This document shows, one piece after another, positions 7,650 to 10,828 of a stretch of 10,828 nucleotides of DNA. A model generated the notes under the pieces. The model did not search any database and was not told the origin of the DNA. It saw only the letters and a list, made by a program, of their open reading frames with translations. How positions within the stretch are numbered: position 1 is the stretch's first letter; each line of letters starts with the position of its first letter. The translations under genes and the position numbers were made by a program. Origin of the DNA: an uncultured Bacteroidota bacterium (GTDB taxonomy: Bacteria; Bacteroidota; Bacteroidia; UKL13-3). The stretch covers positions 1-10,828 of the forward strand of contig CAIVPY010000030.1 of NCBI GenBank assembly GCA_903907885.1. The letters are read 5' to 3'.

Positions 7650-8046
7650 GTTTCAGAAAGGCTAAAACTTGAAAGTCAAATCGACACATTACCAAATTAG
7701 TAATTCTGGCATCATTTAAACGTATCAGTTTATTGCCATTGCTTCGTTTTTCTAAAAGCTTCAAAACCTGTCAATCTAACTTACCTCATTAATCATTTTA
7801 ACCCCAAAACAGAAAACTTATAATTGACTTTAATATGGTATTTAATATTTTACTGATTGATAATTGTCAGAAATTTATTTATGGAAAAGGATTAGTTTTA
7901 CATAGTAATTAAAAGGATGTTATAGATTTTTACATATCTGTTTCGTGCTAGTGATTTTTTCAAATCCATTCTTTGGTACTATATAAAAACACCTTTATTC
8001 TAAAATGTAGCACTTAAAGTCTATTTGTATTTTAAAACAAAAAAGT

Positions 8047-10828
8047 ATGAATATTGATTCTAAAATAAGGGAATTAGAACTTGAATTAAGTTATCTTAAG
8101 TCAAGTAAAACTGCAAATAATTCACAAAACGAAATTATTGAAACCCCAGTTTTTACGTTCAGGGACCTAGTTGATGTCAATCAACTACAAGAACTCATGG
8201 ATTTATTTTATGATTTGGTTGGTCTTCCTATTGGCATACTTGATGAATCGAAAAATGTTTTAGTATCTACAGGTTGGCAAGATGTGTGCACTAAGTTTCA
8301 TAGAATACACCCTGAAACATGCAAAAGATGCACTGAAAGCGATAATTTTATTGCTAAAATGCAAAATGGAAACAATCCAGTTGAATATAAGTGCAAAAAT
8401 GGAATGTGGGATATTGCAATCCCCGTTATTATTGATGATAGAATTTTAGCCACTGTATATTTTGGTCAATTTTTCTATGATGATGAGCTCATTGATTTTG
8501 ATTTTTTTGAAAAGCAGGCTGAACAATTTGGGTTTGATAAGGAAGCCTACTTAAGTGCGATTAAAAAGGTACCCATTCTTTCGCATAAAAAGGTTGATTC
8601 AATAATTAATTGCTATGCTAAGTTGGCTCAATTAATTGCAGATACAGGATACCAAAACCTAATCATTAAGCAAGAACAAATTCAAGAAAGACAGTTTTCT
8701 CGTCAAATGTTGATTGAAAGTGAAAATAAATTTAAAGCTATTTTCGAGACAGTTCAAGTGGGTATAAATATTACAGACTATGAAGGTATAATTACTGATT
8801 GTAATGAAAAATTTGTTAACTTTCTGGGAGCAAGTAAAGAGCAAGTAATAGGTGGCAAGTACGATGCAAGAAAATGGAAACTTATTCGTCCTGATTTTTC
8901 TGAAATGCCACAAGAGGAACTAGCAAGTTATAGAGCCATAAAAGAAAACAAAATTATTACAGGTGTAGTATTGGGTATTGTGAGAGATGAAGCACATATT
9001 ACTTGGGTTTCAGTAAACGCATTACCAATGAACATAGATGGCTTTGGTGTCCTTATCACTTATAGCGACATTAGTAATGTTTTTACCCTAAACAGTGAAT
9101 TGGAAAAAACAAAGAATCAACTTGAATTGATTGTAGATAATTTACCTATTTTTATTAGTCAAATTGATCATAACTTTAAGTATAGTTTTGTAAATAAACA
9201 CTATTCGAAAATTTATGGCAAATCAAAACAAGAAATAGTTGGAAAGAGTGTTTATGATATTATTGGAAAAGAAGCTCATCTAAAATTTATCGAACATTTT
9301 AAAAGTGTTTTTTTTGAAGATAATGGAAAAGTAGAATTTGAAAATAAGATAAAAAACAAACTAGGTGAAGACATTATCTTACAAATTATACTAATACCTG
9401 AAATTGAAAATGGTAAAGTTGTGGGGATTTATTCTTTGGGAATTGATATTACTAGGCAAAATAGTCTTAAACAAAAATTAATTGAAACTACAGAATTACT
9501 AACTTCCATTACCGATAATGTTCCAGCAATGATTGGAGTTCTGGATCGAGAGTTTAAATTCATTTTTACAAATAAGTATGTGGAAGATATTTTTGAAAAA
9601 AAATCTAATGATTTAATAGGCAAAAATCTTATTGATTTACTTGGTCAAGAAGAATTCGATAAAGCATTACCTTTTATTATTAAATCTCTAAGCGGAGGTA
9701 TTATAAAATATGAAAATAAGTTTCAGCAAAAGGATGGTTCAATCATATATGTTCAAAATGAAATATTACCGTTTTGTCATAATAAAGAAATAATTGGAAT
9801 ACTTGTATTAAGCGTTGACATTAGTCAAATAAAAATTAGAAAATTAGCCTTAATAGAAAGCGAAGCTCGATTTAAGAATATGTTCGAAAAACATTCATCT
9901 ATTATGTTATTAATTGATCCGGACAGTGGAAAAATAATTAATGCAAATAAATCGGCAGCTGAATTTTATGGAGGTTCTATTAATAAATTATGTGAGAAAA
10001 ATATTAATGAAATTAATGCACTTCCACCTGAAGAAGTTGCAAAAGAAAGGGAGAAAGCAATAACTGAAAAACGCAACTATTTTATATTCACTCATCGATT
10101 ATTTTCAGGAGAAGAACGTACAGTAGAAGTTCATTCGTCTCCTATCATTTATGATAACAATAAATTACTTTTTTCAATTATCTATGATATTACTGAAAGA
10201 ACGATAGCCGAAAAAGATCTGATGAGGCAAGATGAAGAATTGCGAAAATTAAATGACGATAAAAATCGTTTTATTTCAATACTAGGACATGATTTAAAAG
10301 GTCCTCTTTATTCAATCCGAGGCTTATTAGAAATTATTGCTCCAAATATTAGAGACTATTCAATTGATGAAACCGAATCATTTATAAATATGATTTATTC
10401 TTCTGTTCAAAATACAACTGTATTATTAGAGGATATTTTGATGTGGGCTATGTCAAATTCAGGAAGAATACCATTTGAACCTCAATTGATAAATATAGGA
10501 AAAGTTTGTGAAAATATAATTGAAAATATACAACAGGTTGCCAAAGAAAAAGACATTTCAATAAGTTATACTTCTAATATGGATATAAATGTATTAGCGG
10601 ATCTCGATATGATTAAAACAATAATCAGAAATCTTATTTCCAATGCCATTAAATTTACAAATAGAAATGGAGCAATTGATATTTCGGCTGAAATAAACCC
10701 TATTAATTTAAAGATTATTGTTTCTGACAATGGTGTTGGAATCCGCCCCGAAATAATGAATAAATTGTTTGATCTGTCTCAGAAAATAACATCCATTGGC
10801 ACTGCAAATGAAAAAGGCACAGGATTAG
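8047..10828 (+). CDS. Cytoplasmic PocR-PAS4 sensor histidine kinase (3'-truncated)
   Basis: An open frame of 927 codons runs off the right edge. ATG 8047 is the first ATG after an in-frame TAG at 8008-8010; there is no Shine-Dalgarno. There is no signal peptide or membrane segment, so it is a soluble sensor. Residues ~1-35 are polar and helical. Residues ~40-200 form a PocR-type sensory domain (KFHRIHPETCKRC, WDIAIPVI, YFGQFF) with Cys at 81, 92, 95 and 116. A helical linker (~203-225) leads into four PAS domains: ~226-345, ~360-470, ~485-598 and ~606-718; the first, second and fourth end in a DI[ST] motif, the third in VDIS. The HisKA H-box is SILGHDLKGPL with phospho-acceptor H748. The HATPase domain has an N-box (NLISNAIKFTN, N866), a G1 box (DNGVGI, D894) and the start of the G2 box (NEKGTGL) at the edge. 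It should autophosphorylate on H748 and pass phosphate to a response regulator. About 40 more residues would finish the kinase; a fused receiver domain cannot be ruled out. The ligand is unknown; PocR domains are predicted to bind small organic molecules. Arg codons favour AGA/CGA/AGG, unlike rpoC. Confidence 0.95.
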   Translation, partial: MNIDSKIRELELELSYLKSSKTANNSQNEIIETPVFTFRDLVDVNQLQELMDLFYDLVGLPIGILDESKNVLVSTGWQDVCTKFHRIHPETCKRCTESDNFIAKMQNGNNPVEYKCKNGMWDIAIPVIIDDRILATVYFGQFFYDDELIDFDFFEKQAEQFGFDKEAYLSAIKKVPILSHKKVDSIINCYAKLAQLIADTGYQNLIIKQEQIQERQFSRQMLIESENKFKAIFETVQVGINITDYEGIITDCNEKFVNFLGASKEQVIGGKYDARKWKLIRPDFSEMPQEELASYRAIKENKIITGVVLGIVRDEAHITWVSVNALPMNIDGFGVLITYSDISNVFTLNSELEKTKNQLELIVDNLPIFISQIDHNFKYSFVNKHYSKIYGKSKQEIVGKSVYDIIGKEAHLKFIEHFKSVFFEDNGKVEFENKIKNKLGEDIILQIILIPEIENGKVVGIYSLGIDITRQNSLKQKLIETTELLTSITDNVPAMIGVLDREFKFIFTNKYVEDIFEKKSNDLIGKNLIDLLGQEEFDKALPFIIKSLSGGIIKYENKFQQKDGSIIYVQNEILPFCHNKEIIGILVLSVDISQIKIRKLALIESEARFKNMFEKHSSIMLLIDPDSGKIINANKSAAEFYGGSINKLCEKNINEINALPPEEVAKEREKAITEKRNYFIFTHRLFSGEERTVEVHSSPIIYDNNKLLFSIIYDITERTIAEKDLMRQDEELRKLNDDKNRFISILGHDLKGPLYSIRGLLEIIAPNIRDYSIDETESFINMIYSSVQNTTVLLEDILMWAMSNSGRIPFEPQLINIGKVCENIIENIQQVAKEKDISISYTSNMDINVLADLDMIKTIIRNLISNAIKFTNRNGAIDISAEINPINLKIIVSDNGVGIRPEIMNKLFDLSQKITSIGTANEKGTGL

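Larger units (their letters stand above)
7461..8046. other. AT-rich divergent intergenic region
   Basis: This 586-bp stretch separates the divergent peptidase and kinase genes. I found no credible coding frame or RNA gene in it. It holds the peptidase promoter element (7522-7529), three AGCTATT motifs (7552-7649), and a small inverted repeat GAATTT-AAA-AAATTC at 7501-7515, within the likely peptidase 5' leader. From about 7660 to 8046 I see no convincing regulatory signal: candidate -7 boxes for the kinase (TCTATTTG at 8020, TAGTTTTA at 7893) each deviate from TAnnTTTG and have no well-spaced -33 TTG. Confidence 0.7.

Noticed and set aside
8020..8027. TCTATTTG as a -7 promoter element for the kinase
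   Set aside because: It deviates from TAnnTTTG at the second base and has no TTG about 19-20 nt upstream; the TTTG at 7972-7975 also lacks a matching partner.
8659..8913. Minus-strand 84-residue frame opposite the kinase
   Set aside because: It is antisense to the linker and first PAS domain and shows no recognisable features.

Overview
The window looks like a piece of a Bacteroidota chromosome. Evidence: the RpoC tail resembles that phylum's proteins; a very large secreted peptidase ends in PKD, Ig-like, cadherin-like and dockerin-like modules; neither visible start codon has a Shine-Dalgarno sequence; and a TAnnTTTG-type -7 element lies upstream of the peptidase. I cannot name a genus. The DNA is AT-rich, and no mobile element, CRISPR array or rRNA was seen.

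Layout: (1) 2-2989, plus strand: the C-terminal ~995 residues of RNA polymerase beta' (rpoC), cut by the left edge and closed by a strong hairpin terminator at 3011-3047. (2) 3048-3389: a short intergenic stretch with a GC-richer intergenic repeat (3096-3118), a complete tRNA-Arg(CCG) at 3157-3228, and a hairpin at 3324-3355 that can terminate transcription from both sides. (3) 3390-7460, minus strand: a complete 1356-residue secreted M36 (fungalysin-type) metallopeptidase with a long multi-domain adhesive tail. (4) 7461-8046: an AT-rich divergent intergenic region with a likely peptidase promoter and three copies of a 7-bp motif in alternating orientation. (5) 8047-10828, plus strand: a soluble sensor histidine kinase (PocR domain, four PAS domains, HisKA, start of the ATPase domain), cut by the right edge. 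It is open to the right edge, so it has no stop codon in the window.

The genes do not form an obvious pathway. rpoC and the tRNA are housekeeping and converge with the peptidase gene. The peptidase and the kinase are divergent neighbours sharing a ~590-bp regulatory region; a regulatory link is possible but is inference only. No clearly undescribed system is visible. The most interesting items are the domain architecture of the peptidase (an Ig-like domain split by a large insertion, a dockerin-like C-terminus, no visible type IX sorting domain), the four-cysteine PocR sensor, and a tRNA for CGG, a codon I did not find in frame in any of the three genes.
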